A stretch of 64,000 nucleotides of DNA. Source: Papio anubis. Taxonomy: Eukaryota; Chordata; Mammalia; Primates; Cercopithecidae. Under the pieces are notes generated by a model. The model had not been told where the DNA came from, made no database searches, and saw only the letters and a list, made by a program, of their open reading frames with translations. Made by a program: the position numbers and the translations under genes. The stretch covers positions 80,997,754 through 81,061,753 of the forward strand of contig NC_044989.1 in NCBI RefSeq assembly GCF_008728515.1. Direction: 5' to 3'. Below, piece after piece: positions 24,851 through 37,540 of the stretch. The stretch's first letter is position 1. Every line of letters starts with the position of its first letter.

Positions 24851-26639
24851 TTCCCAACCTCTTCTTTCTGAATTCTTGAGCCATCTATTTAATCAGTGTT
24901 TTTTGTAACTTGTGTATTAATGTATATAGTTAAGGCTACTTGTTTTTCTCTGAGCACGTTACTTTACATTCTTAAGAATGAATCATATTTAGCAAAAAGT
25001 GTACTAAATTATGATATAGGACACATAGACTTCGATTCTGTTTCTCTCTGTGCATAGCAGTGTCATTTGGGCATGTTATTTTGTCTTTCTCCCTTGGTTT
25101 CAGCTTCCCCAACTAGAAAATGAGAACATATTTGATCTCATAACTTCTATTTTGCTTTCTAATTTTATGAAATATACCCTCATACCCAGGTTGCGACTCC
25201 AGGAATTTGAGTCTACAATGTGAATTGTAAAGTCTCAAACTTTTTTTTCCTAACATACTAGTAAGTCTATGAACTGTAGTCTCTGGTATAATCAAAACGA
25301 CATGCTTCTTTTCATTCGTTGTCTACAAAATGGGATCCTGAGCATCAAGCAGATTCAGGGTCTACATAGACATTCTTCACTAACTTGGAGCATTTTGTCA
25401 GAATCAATCAGCTGTTGGAAGTTACTATGGAAGGTTCATGAGGAAGCATTTTCCAAGATCCTTTGAAATTCTTGAAATACACAATTGTTAGCAATGAAAG
25501 ATCAAACAGAATGCAGTCTTATTGAATGGGTTAAGATGAAGTTACAACAAATATTGTGTCAGAGTAAACATCAGAAAATAGATTTTCTAAGGTCTAGAAG
25601 TTAGAAATATGAATAACGAGGATATTATTAAACATGGACAGATTCTGTATCCAAGCGTTCCTTAAAAAATACAATTTATTTTGTGCTAATAAAAATATGT
25701 TAGGGAATAGCAAACAGATTGTCATAGAATCTTTAACTCATCCGTATTACATAAAATTCACACGTGAAATTACTGTCTGTGTTTTAAAATCTAAATAGCA
25801 ACTGCAAAATCAAAGTACTTTGTGGAAGAGTTAACGTCACTACAACAAAATGAAATACCTTAAGTTGTGTGTCTGTCTCTGTCTTTAAATATTAATACAA
25901 ACCCAGTATATTTTACTTACTAATGTAGAAAAATCCAAGAAGGGGAATTAGTAGAGAAATTGAACAAAATATCATTCATTTATGTTAGTTTACTGAGAGA
26001 CATTTTGTCTTCTGTTTTATAAAATGTTATTATGTAACAATAGCAATCATTGCCCTCTCTATATAACCCTACACCGGCTAAATAAAGGTCTAAATAAATC
26101 GCTTCTGAATAGTTTTTCTGTACAGTTCACCACATTTCTAACTATAGGAATGTAATCTTGCAGCCTTAAAAAACACATTGATTTTTATGCACATAAAGAG
26201 ACTAGTTTAATTAATGATGCTAAAAAATGATAAACATAATTTATGCTTTACCTCTCACAAAAAGGGAAAGAAAAGTTGTGTTACATGCCACATTTTGTTT
26301 AAAGATTTATGATGCAGTGTAATTTCCATTTCCCTTATAATAAATATTTAAAAGACATATTAAACACTTCACCTAATTGCAAACCTTATATGAAAATATT
26401 AGGGTGATGGTTTGGAAGCACAAAAACATTTACTGTCACTCTGTGCTTTGTACGTTCTTTCATAAATCAGTACCGGAAGCACACAAGCCAACAAAACTCT
26501 GAAATTCTGGCCAAACAGTTCCCAGTTATGTGTAAGAGATCATTGCTTCTCAAAATGCCAAACTGGACTTTAAATAACAGAATATAAATATGCTGGACAT
26601 GATTAGGAAGATAATGCATGTGCATGTAGTTTGGCTAGA

Positions 26640-26832
26640 CTCTGCTTAAAATTTTGAATTTTTTCCTTATGACCTGTATAAGCTTGGATAAGTTACCTAG
26701 ATCATTTTGGGCTCACTATTTTCTAAATGGGAGTGATGATACCTACTTTGTAGAGTTGTTATAAAGTCAAAATGAGGTAGTCTGTACAACAGCTTTTGGT
26801 ACATGGTAAGCAACTATAAAATTTTCATTTCT
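26640..26832 (+). repeat. MIR SINE fragment, sense
   Basis: 'ccttatgacctgtataagct', 'tttctaaatgggagtgatga' and 'tacatggtaagcaactataa' are in MIR order. Confidence 0.65.
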
Positions 26833-27109
26833 CTTGTGATGATCATCTTTTATAATCAGCCATTGTTTATAAATATAGAACTTAATCTAAAAGATAAAAT
26901 GTGGACATGCACATAAAAATATGGGAAAATATTTCCAAAAAATGACTTAACATAGAAACTGGAGTTAAGCAAGAAAATATTCAAAATTTGACTAATGTGG
27001 CCAGTGCCAAATAAAACACAACGCTAGACTCCTGGACAAGGGATACGGTAGGTTGGTCTCTTTCCCGTCATTAAGTGGATTTCTAATTATGTTGTATATG
27101 TTGTTTCAG

Positions 27110-27215
27110 AGGCAAAGGCCCATTGAAAAATACATCTGATGTCATTAATGCTGCCAAGAAAATTGCCGAAGCAGGTTCTCGAATGGACAAATTAGCCCGC
27201 GCTGTGGCTGATCAG
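27110..27215 (+). CDS. CTNNA2: CTNNA2 exon within the actin-binding domain
   Basis: This exon is 106 nt. Its first base completes the split arginine codon (AG|A) from the previous exon, then 35 codons end in phase 0. The acceptor is gttgtttcag and the donor is CAG|gtaata. It encodes GKGPLKNTSDVINAAKKIAE followed by AGSRMDKLARAVADQ, about residues 731-765, a helical part of the F-actin-binding bundle. The ending LARAVADQ distinguishes it from CTNNA1, which has LGRTIADH at the same place. It sits about 14 kb after the previous exon, on the far side of the nested LINE-1 cluster. No stop or frameshift is present. Confidence 0.97.
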
Positions 27216-29425
27216 GTAATAGAAAAGGGAAGAGTGGGCACATGCTGAGTGGAATCACTAATTAGTGCTTGGGTTTTGTAATTAGTTTTATGCACCCTAT
27301 GAAATGCTTCTGAAGAATGAATCAGAGGGGAGAATCACTGATGTTTTACACACTGGTATCTGACTCTCCTGACACTGTGCTGGTGGCAAAGGTAGGTTTA
27401 GCTCTGGAGAGAATGCTAAGGCTTCTGACCAAAATTCCTTGAGAAAGAAGAACACATTACTTAGGAGACATCAGCCCCTGAAGAGTCATGGATTGTCCCA
27501 GCCTTCCCCATTGAGAAAGGCAACTGTACTACATAATGAAGGGGGGGAAAGCAGATTTTTAAATTTTCATTGTTGGGCTCTTGGTTTAAATATATTTTTA
27601 GAGATTCCTACATAATGCCCTCTTTTGTTTACTTCATGGTGCTTATCACATTTAAATATATATATATTTAATTCATTGCTTTACTTTATTTTTCTGTTGC
27701 CCCCAGGAAGTTTAGATTGCACATTTTAACTGACTGACAGAATGAATAAAGGAGACAGAAGAGCAACCTGTCTTGTGGTCAGGGAACTGAATTAGCAGAG
27801 CTTAAGGGATGTGATGGGTCATGATTTGATGGTTTAAGAAGTTGTCAAGGACTCTTCCAGGACTAGAATGGAAACTGGGGGTAGCACAGTCAGGGGCATT
27901 TGGAGATCAAAGGGCAGAAGCAAGTTGTGGAATTTGGGAGAACATCATGTTTTTAAATATAGAAAGAAGAAAGTAGAACTTCACCTTTTGTTATTTAATA
28001 TGGATCTCACTCTAATGATCCTCTTCATAATTCATAATAACTTATGCTCCACCATAAATGGGATTATTCCATATGATCAAGAACCTTCAGATTTCAGCTT
28101 TATTATAACCCAGACTCAGAGGCATCAGAGATAAATGAAATTCTCAAGAATATCTCTTAATGCTTTCAAACCAAACTAGGATATACATTAAAAGAGTCCT
28201 CACCTTGAATGTTTATTTCCATACTTTTCTTTTTATTTGGCTTGAATGGGAACTTTAAAATTCTATTCTAAATGTCTTGTTGCAATTATAGTCCATTTCC
28301 TATAAGAGTGTGTTAGGTAGTAGACTTTTCCAGGTAACTAACTGTTGATTATCCCTATAAGCAACAGTGGTTTACAGTTGGAACCACTTCAGATGGATTG
28401 TATCATAAAATATAAGTTTTGGAAATAAAATATTATATATACTATTATCTACATGGAAATATTAACATGAATTTGCTTAGTATACTGCAGTACATTGATG
28501 CAAGCTGGAGATATTGAAAGAGAATTGCATCCTTCTCCATATATGGCTCTAGTCTCTGATGATCTGATGATTTCTGAGTCTTTGTGTTGCTTATTATAGT
28601 TTTCCTCCCTCATTCCTACATATAAGGGTTGCTCCTCTAAATACTTACCGCCTCAGCATCCCAGGCTCTAACTTCCTTCATTCAAGTCAATACCAAATTC
28701 ACACATCTTGTAAACGCTGAGAAAACAAAACAAACAAAACCCCAGATGATTTTACTATCAGGATTGCACCTAAGAGTCAATGAATTCTCATTTTAATTTT
28801 ATTTTACATATAAGATGGCTAATCCAAGAAATTTTTTTGACTTTTGACTTTTGGAGAAACACTTATTGGTTGAGATAACTCAAGTACTATGATAATTTGA
28901 GAACTTCTCACAGTTTGTAGGAGTCGAGTGTTAACCCATTGCTATTGCCTAATTTCAGGGCAATATCAACCATGAGGCTTCACAGCATAAACTGAGTTTA
29001 TTTATTTATTTTTTGACCGACTTACATAAGTATTCCAGAAAGTTCATGTAAAGAAAGGAAGAGACAATGAATTTACTTGAAAATATGCATACAAAAAAAT
29101 TACCAACTAGAAAAGGCCACATTCTTTTTCTGCAAATGTTGAGAAGAGTTCCGATGTGTAGAGTGACCAGAAATTGACCACCCACCAATTTGCTAGGAAG
29201 GACTTCTTGGGAGTGAAAATGAATGGAGTTTGAGTGGCTGTTTCATTATACTTTAAATCTCAATGGCGAAAAGTATTTCTCGGAATCTTCAGGCCCCTCA
29301 AGTTCAATAGTTTTGGTTGTGACTTTTGTTTCTGATTTTACCTTTTTGGGCTTTCATTTTCAACTAACTGTGCAACCTGAAGCATAACTAAAAACAGTTG
29401 ATATGTGAAAAACACATCAAACACT

Positions 29426-29462
<37 letters not shown>

Positions 29463-31215
29463 CCCAGGATACTAAATTTATTTTGAGATTAAGTGACAGA
29501 GTATTTAAATGCTATTTCACAGTGACTCAAACAGATGAAGTTTAAACCTAACCCTCTTTGTGGCATTATTATTGTCATTAGCTGTGAAATAACTTGCAAT
29601 TTTTGATAAATCTTTTATTCAGAGAAATGTTATCAAATGCTGCACCTATTTCCATGATTTAGGAGTTACTTTTCTTGATTCATCATGCCTTTTTAAATGT
29701 GTATTTTAACTACTTTGGTTTAAATAATAGAATAGAATGAGTATTACCAAGGACTGGATTAATTACATTTATTTTGCCAGAAAATATTTTATAAAGATTG
29801 GAGATATGCGTGCCATATAAACTTTTTACGGACTGTTGCATTTCTAATTACTGTTCCATTGAGATAGAACTCTGTTTAATTTGCTGCAAGGTATTTGTAT
29901 CAAAAGCCTTGTCAGCCCTCTGGGGAGATATCATTTTAAAGTTAATTCCTTTCTGTGTATGGGTCCCTGGAGTAGGATAAATATTACAGTATGAAGTACT
30001 TGTAAGAAGCTAAAAGCAGTCTCTGTGGAATTCTTTCTTGATAAATGCAGTTAGTGAAAAAATACCACAATGGTAAGTGTTAAATATAAAAAATATCCCT
30101 TTATCATTTATTCAATAGATGGTTATATGTAATCACTGGCTTTACAGTATTGATAAAAGAATTTCCTTTCTTGAGCTTGAGGGAAACTTAGCTCAGAGTC
30201 TTTCTCCCATCCTCTTACTCTAAATAAGATACTTTAGTTGTGGCTGTAGGTACTTATTTCTTACAGTATCAAGGATTTGGTGATTTTATGTCCTTTACAA
30301 GTGTCAAATTGATACAGAACAATTAAATGACCTGGAAGTAGCTCAAGCTGAACCTTTGATAGCAAAAGAAATATACAGGTATCTCAATTCCTCAGTAGCC
30401 ATTGGCATTGGAGCCTCAGAAATGTTTTCAGGAGTCATGCAAACGTTTCTAGAAGCGTTCAGCCAAGCCTTGTGTGTGCTTGATGGACACCCGCCTACTT
30501 TGGTCATAATGAAAATTCAGACTCCTTAGCCAGAGTTAACTCTGGTGCATCCATTAAAGGACTCTGTTGCTACTCTTACGAACTTCTTTCAGCTGGCTTC
30601 AAATAATTCTATCAAATCTGTTTTTCTTACAGTGGTCATGAACCATTTCAGTCTCTCACTTAAAGGCAGGTTATTTTGTTGCTTAAAGTTTGATAAATAT
30701 TAAATTCCAAAAAGTGTAATAAACTTTTTCATAAATGAATGATACATTTATTAAAGAATCAAAGGAAACGAATTGATTTTCTTCCGCCGATGGACTGGAT
30801 TGAAACTGTCCCCTATGCTTGGCAGAGAGTGCCACACAAAGTGATTTACTTCTAGCATCCTTTGGTCCTCTGCATTAAAATAACATTTCACATAATGAAA
30901 GTTGAAGAAAAATGTAAAATATTTAGGTTTCTTTAGAGTTTAGAAGACAGCAGGTAAAAATACTCATAAACATGTATAGAAGTCCCAATAAGACTTTCTG
31001 GAATATCTTCGATATTCTTCTGATACAATTTTATTAAAGTAGAGCCAACCATTCTAAACTACAGTCTGTGGCCTTTCTAAAATGCACTGTGAAGTTAAAT
31101 GAATGTAATTAAGGTATATGACACTGAAACCTTTTCTTCCTGCAGCTTTTCTATAACAAATGTTAGAAACTGAAGAATACTTACTAATCAAGATCACTCT
31201 TTTAATGTTTTATAG
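27216..31215 (+). other. CTNNA2: Intron between the second and third actin-binding-domain exons
   Basis: This is 4.0 kb of AT-rich intron with a (CA)n tract at about 29428-29459 and no transposon I can name with confidence. It is unusually free of recent repeats compared with its neighbours. No gene is seen. Confidence 0.85.
29428..29459. repeat. (CA)n dinucleotide microsatellite
   Basis: About fifteen AC units run in a row after an imperfect CAAACACTCAAAC leader. Confidence 0.9.
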
Positions 31216-31350
31216 TGTCCTGATTCAGCATGTAAGCAGGATTTATTAGCCTACCTTCAACGAATTGCCTTGTATTGTCATCAGCTTAATATCTGCAGCA
31301 AGGTGAAGGCAGAAGTGCAGAATCTGGGAGGAGAGCTCATTGTGTCAGGG
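31216..31350 (+). CDS. CTNNA2: CTNNA2 exon preceding the alternative brain insert
   Basis: This exon is 135 nt, 45 codons, phase 0 at both ends. The acceptor is short and AT-rich (tgttttatag), and the donor is GGG|gtaagc. It encodes CPDSACKQDLLAYLQRIALY, then CHQLNICSKVKAEVQNLGGE and LIVSG, about residues 766-810. This is another helical segment of the actin-binding bundle and is almost identical between alpha-catenin paralogues. The isoleucine in ELIVSG (valine in CTNNA1) agrees with CTNNA2. The exon can splice either to the 144-nt cassette at 42034-42177 or directly to the downstream exon, because its end and both cassette ends share phase 0. An ORF running past the donor into the intron is read-through, not coding. 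Confidence 0.97.
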
Positions 31351-34288
31351 GTAAGCTGGACTTGGGCTTCACAATGTAAAGTTCCCACCGTTGTACTTCC
31401 AAGGCAAACATTCTTGGCAACAGTACTGCTAAAAACACCAAACTACAGTGATTTATAGGGAGGATTTTTTTTTTTTTAAATATTATCACCATTATTCCAG
31501 ACCTTACAATAACTCACAAAGAGCAATTTGATTTTCCAATTACCCTGTGTTTATTCTAGCCTTGTAAAATCTCCTTTCTTCACAAGAAAACTAATTTTGT
31601 AGTCTGGAAACTCATTGCCAAGCTGTGACTATCAAAATTATTTGGGGCTTTTGTATATTTACTCATTGTGAGTCTACTTCTTTTTGTTAGTGCTAGTAAT
31701 TTTCATTCTCTGTTCGGGAGCCAGCCTCTCTATGTGTGGATTGTGTTCACATGTTAGAGACGATGAAAACAATAGGAATTCATTCATCAGGTTCCAATGC
31801 ATACTAGGTTATCAGTAACCCTTGAAAGCCAGAAGATATTTGAGTTTAATACAGGTTGATGTGCTGTTGCCAAAAACTAACATAATTGTCAAACACTAAC
31901 AATTATATATTCTTTGCTCAATCACTCCAGTGTTTCGTTTCTCATGAAAATATAATTATCTAGTCCATTTTTGTCAAATTCCTAGAAATAAGTTCAATGA
32001 ATATTTAGAAGAATCACAATTTCTTGGCAAGATTTCCAAATATGTGTTGAGGTTCTTCACCTTGGCTTCTTCTCCTCCCTCAACCCCTTTCTCTCAACAC
32101 AGGATGCCATTTGTTGCAAATTATTTGCAAGTCCAGAAATGTGGCTCTGACACCTTAGTTCTTTTCCCAGTCAGACATGATGCTACCATTTCAAGTGAGT
32201 AATTACAGGCACATAATATTATCGGCATGGTGAATACCTTATGAAAATCAGACTAATCACAAAGCTCAGTTCTTCCTGAAGCCATTTTTGGAAATTTAGA
32301 AGTTTGGCCATTTGGTAAAAATATGTGGACAAATCATTCTTGAACCCAAATATTTTTGTCCCCATATTGTTTGAGTTGCAGAAAACATAGCTGGGAAAAG
32401 AACTGATCTGGCTTGCATAGAGACACCATCTGGAAAGCCTGTTTCATGCAGTCCCACCTAGAGCCCAGTAAATTGGCTATTTTGTGCCTCTTCCCAAAGC
32501 ACAGTCACCTCTTTGCATTTCCAACATGATCCTGCTTCAACATTCTTCAACAACCAAGAGCAATCTGTCTTGCAATGTGTCCTTTCTGCCAAGCTGGTAA
32601 TTACCAAGATTCTCTCGCCAAGAAGTGATCAAATCATCGCATCTTCCTTGCTGCCTTTCTTATCTTCAGCCTTGATGGTATAGTTTCCCATACCACTCAG
32701 CTTTCATGTCCATCTGTATATAGCCCCTGTGGAACTGAGTGCTTTTTGTTCAGCTTGCCTCGTGTGCTTTTATTTGTTACTTTCTAATCTTATTATTTAC
32801 GTGGATGCACAAAGCATCTTTGTGGATCTCAGACTCCACAATCTCATCTGGGCAATTTTTACTAGCAGAGCCGCTCTCCATCATCCTCTCAGTACCCATT
32901 GTTTGTCACTGCCTCCAAAGCTTCATTGCCATTGTATTTTCCTCATTTAGATGTAGTCCAAACCATCACTGGCTTTTATCACTTGCACTGTTGGCTTTTA
33001 TAGAGGTGTTTGAGATTGGGAACACCATCAAGAAGCCTGTTTCCTTCTTTGAGTCTTGTTGGCACAGTTCATAAATCCTTGCATGGGAGAAGGCTTCTTT
33101 TAGAAGAATGTTGTACAACTTGATAATAATTCTAAGACAAATGCATTATAAAAAGTTTGCTATATATGCTCGGTCATGGGCCTGCTCTTGGCTTCCTAAT
33201 GATTTATTCCAAGCTTGATTGCTGTTTGGTGCCACACCTACATCTGTAGTCTGCTGTCTTTGCCAATTCTGCCTCCATCTTATTCTTCATGCTCCTTCAC
33301 TGACGGCCAATGGAGAAAAGAAAAAAAAAATGAATATGCTTACTGTGCAAAATAGCCACAAATGACTGCTTTCAAAGTTCTGAAAGAGTCAAGAATGGGA
33401 GACCCCATACACACACATTTTCAATGATTTTGCCAAGAAAGTTACACCCTTTTATTTTGTCACATGGCATGACAAAGTTGCTGTTTTTTTCTTTTCCAGG
33501 AGAAGCCATCATAGTTTAATGTATAATCAAAAAAGAAATACTTAAATCTTCTTTCTTTTTTCCCTGTGTTTATACACATGGGATTCAAAGCCATGGCTTC
33601 TCTGAAATGTATGAATGTCCCCAGGAAAGTTACATTTGTTAGAAGTCAACCTCTCTACCAAAACAAAGAGATTCGGACATTATTTCCATTTTGCCAAGAA
33701 AAGTGATTTTGATGTCAAAACAGTCACATTTTTAGTCTTATGCTGGCATGATGAACATATGTTAAGCAAAATGCACAATTATGTCTTATGTCAGCGTGTT
33801 TTTGTTTTATGTGATTCTATGTATACAAACTGAGAAAGGCCTCTTGTGTCTGCTTTTCGCTTGAGAGGTGGGGACAGATAATTCAACAGGTCTTGGAGGA
33901 GAATGGATACTAAAGCTCTCCAGGCATCATGATGGCGAACTACAGAAATAAAGCAGTGCAGGATGTGTGCCTATGTATGCTCATCCACTCAACTGCTATC
34001 TAAGAAATACCATTGGTTTTCTACCTGGCAATTAGGTTTTTTTTTGTCATTGGCTTAAACCTGTCTCAGTAACCAAAAGGTGACATTCTTCTTAAAGTAG
34101 AAAATGCATGTGTGAGCCAATTCAGCTTAACCTGGTTACTAAGGGAGTAATGGAAAAGAAAAAATATGATAGAATTGTTAAAGTGAAAGTAGAGGTAAGT
34201 GAGCTCCAGAAGATTAAACAGTCTATAAACTGGCTTTATTTATTTGCTTAGTTTAATGTTTGCTTAAATTCTTAAGCCAGTTTACAGG

Positions 34289-34400
34289 CTTTTTGAAAAA
34301 AAGAATAGTGAAAGCAAAAGAAAGACAAAGAGGGGAGGAAAGAAGAGAAGAGGCATAAAGGAAGAAGTCTGAAGAAAAGAAAAAAGAGAAAGTTAAGGAT
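34289..34400 (+). repeat. Purine-rich (GA) tract
   Basis: Over roughly 110 nt the + strand is almost all A and G, with only a few pyrimidine breaks ('aaagacaaagaggggaggaa', 'gaagagaagaggcataaagg'). It is a low-complexity polypurine stretch. Confidence 0.75.
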
Positions 34401-37217
34401 AACATATCATAAATTAGTTTAGTGCAAATAATGTCCATTAAATGTGACAGCATTATCTTATGGAAGAAAAGTTAAGCTATGTATTTTTTAGTATTTAAAT
34501 ACTATTTTGAATTCAAATGTGTTCCAGTATCATAATATGGGTATTACCTGTATATTTAATTATCATGTTTTTGACTAATTTTTGTTTGCTAGGTTTCACA
34601 GGGTTTAATCAGCACCTTTAAAGTTAAAAATGGAGATGTATACATGGACCTGGAAAAATAAAAATCATTCTATGACCTTTAATATTTTGTAGCTACCAAA
34701 AGATTTATACATTGCATATGATGCTGAACAAAATTAGAATTAGTAATGTAGGATTTTTAAATTATGTATACTGAATATCAAACATTCTAATAAACCTGAT
34801 AAAGCCTACCTAAACTGTTTTTTAAAGTTAAAGGATAACAGGAGCCTCATTAAAACAATGAAGTCAGAACATAACAGCAATAACCCTACTTTGATCAGGA
34901 ATTTGATGTTCAGGAGAGACGAGGATGTAATTTATGGCCAAATGTACACAAAAATGGTACAAATTTTAATAGATTTTATTACATATAAATGTCTTTATAT
35001 TAACAAAATATTTGAATCAAGTTTGGAGGTGAGGAATGCTAGTTGCTTAAGTCCTTGGGCTGAATGAATGAATTACTGACCTATTCCTGAGAGACTGAGA
35101 AGCTTGCCCTAATATATACTTTTGTTCTTTGCCATTTAAATATCTCTTTTCCAATTCTGAATGCCTCTCAATTGGGTTTAGGGGAGAGGTTTGGCAAGGT
35201 GAACAAGTTATTCTTGTGACACTGGTAGGATTTGAATTGGTAGAGAACATTGGAGACTGAGGGGTCAATTACAGTAATTCTTGTTGCTCATGTTTCACAT
35301 TATTTTAAAAAATTGGACTCTAATTATAATCAACATGAATATTCATGGTATAGATAATACATTCCTAAAAATGTTGGAAACTGATAATATTAAAATCAAT
35401 TCTACCTGACACTGGCATATCTTCAAAGATGCATATGTGCATACAAACACGGAACACAACTGATTTGACATTTACTCTTACACTCTCAACACACCTTAGT
35501 GAAGTAGTCAGGAAGTGAACAAGATTGGTAACTATACACTATCTGATCCAATACAAATTAGGGAAAAGAAAATGTGGGATATATTTTGTACAATATATAT
35601 ATGGTTTGTTGAGATGATAATTACATTTTATTTGAAGAGCTGTATATTCCTTTTTATTTTTAAAAAGTGCCAGTATTTTGTAATGAGCTAAAACAGCCAT
35701 TGAAACAAGAATTGCATCTAATTGTGTAGACCTGTACATTAAGCAACCTTTTTCCTTAATTTTTATATCTTCTATTTTGTCTATAGTCAATTCTTCATGA
35801 TCTCCACGGATCAAAGTGTAACAGTAATGGAAAAAATCTAAAGCGCTAGCTATTTCAATTTGGGTTTGGAATGCATGTTAGTATTTTTGAACAAAAGGGT
35901 ATGTGTTCTAGGAATTCATAGCAGTTCAAAATAATTTTATCCAGACCTTCCATGCTTCAAGGACCTTCCCTTACATAGGAAAAGTTGCAGTGTCCAAAGC
36001 TAGAGAGAGTAAGATAAAAACAAACCTCAGATTGTAAATCTGGATGTTAGGCATAGTAGAGAAATTGTGACTAAGAGAATGAAATGAGTAGTTACCATTT
36101 ACAGAATGGCAGTAGTTATTTGAATACACTTTGCTAGTAAAATGAATTGTTGCATAATTCCATATTTCCCCAAAACCCGTTCCCCAATATGTTGACAGTG
36201 AAACTAGTACCATTTAAATTCTGATTCCTGCATTATGCCTTCCTTAGTTACATTCATACCATTATGAATGGTCATTGATTTCTGCACAACCCAAATTATA
36301 GACACCCTCAGAGGGAAGTAACTTGTATATGGTTTTTCACTGAACATTCATTTCCCCAGAGTTTTAAAAGTGACAGTTTACCAATTCAAGACTGTTATTT
36401 TTGGAAAAAAATGGGAAATTAATAGGAATTTTAATAAGAAAAGTAAAAGTTTCTTTGGGTGCTGGGCATCATGGAAAGCTTTATGTCTTTTGCACTGCAC
36501 CTGTATATGTTCTCTGAATTCAAACAGTCCTGTACAAAGGAGTCTGGTATACTGCTCCAGTCTAGGAAGTGGCTCTTCAGTTACATTTTCTGTGATGGTC
36601 ACCCTAAACTTACCAATATTATCACTTATGGCCATTTAAAAAAATCAGTTATTCATTGATGTAATTAAAGCAGTTGGTTATCTAATGGAATTGTTTAATG
36701 CATAGAGAAATATTATGTTCCAATGTTCACATTTTAAAATAAGAAAACGTACCGTGTTGTGGCAAAGCTAGGATGCAAATCAAGCAAATAACTCTTTGTA
36801 CCTTAACTGGAGATGTGGACTGACCTTACTTCGATCTACTCTATGGATTGATTTGATTGTGACACCTAAACTTGTGGGCTGAGGAGTAATTTCTGTTTTA
36901 GTTTGAGGGCATTACTGCTTGTAAGAGTAGGAGTTAGTAGCTTTAAGAAGAGTGTGCCCTGAGATATCAGCGCCATTACTTGTCATTCAATCAGTAAAAT
37001 TTCATTCCTTTGGGTCTTAGAATTTTTAAGTTTTGAGATGCTCTAATTAAAAGAAGAAAAGTAAATAATTGACAACTTAATTTATTATCAATTAACACCT
37101 TAGATTACAGGTAATATTCAGAGAATGATTTAGTAGCCAATTAGCAGTAATACTTTGTGAAAACTTGGAAATTGGACACAAGGGAGGTACCTGGATGAGG
37201 GGAGGTGATTGCATATA

Positions 37218-37540
37218 CAGTTGGCCTTCTGTATCTGTGAGTTCTATATCTGAGAATGCAACCAACCTGAGATTGAAAATATGTGGAAAAAAACAAAAGT
37301 AACAATACAGCAATAAAAATAGTACAGATAAAACACAATATAGTATTTATGTAATATTTATATAACATCTGCATTATAATAGATATAAGTAATCTAGAGA
37401 GGATTTAAAGTATACAGGAGGATGTGTGTAGGTTACATGTAAATACTATGACATTTTATATCAGAGACTTGAGCATCCTTGAATTCTGGTATCTGCTAGG
37501 GTCCTAGAACCAATCCCCCATGGATACCAAGGGATGACTG
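37218..37540. mobile_element. MER2-like (TcMar-Tigger) non-autonomous DNA transposon
   Basis: The element is about 323 bp. Its terminal inverted repeats, 'cagttggccttctgtatctg' and the complement of 'ggataccaagggatgactg', start after a TA dinucleotide. The interior includes 'ataagtaatctagagaggat' and 'gacttgagcatccttgaatt', typical of this family. No transposase frame is present. Confidence 0.85.

Larger units (their letters stand above)
12874..27109 (+). other. CTNNA2: Intron between the first and second actin-binding-domain exons
   Basis: This 14.2 kb intron is dominated by a nested transposon complex at 16702-22524, described in separate entries. Stretches 12874-13240, 13290-15590, 15930-16700, 22530-23140, 23900-24270 and 24860-26635 show no gene and no repeat I can name. 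A directly repeated TGCATG pair, the RBFOX-type hexamer, lies at 26615-26626, about 490 nt before the next exon. Confidence 0.85.

Noticed and set aside
31270..31458. ORF starting at an internal methionine in exon 31216-31350 and running into the intron
   Set aside because: The gtaagc donor at 31351 ends the exon; the continuation is intron read-through.
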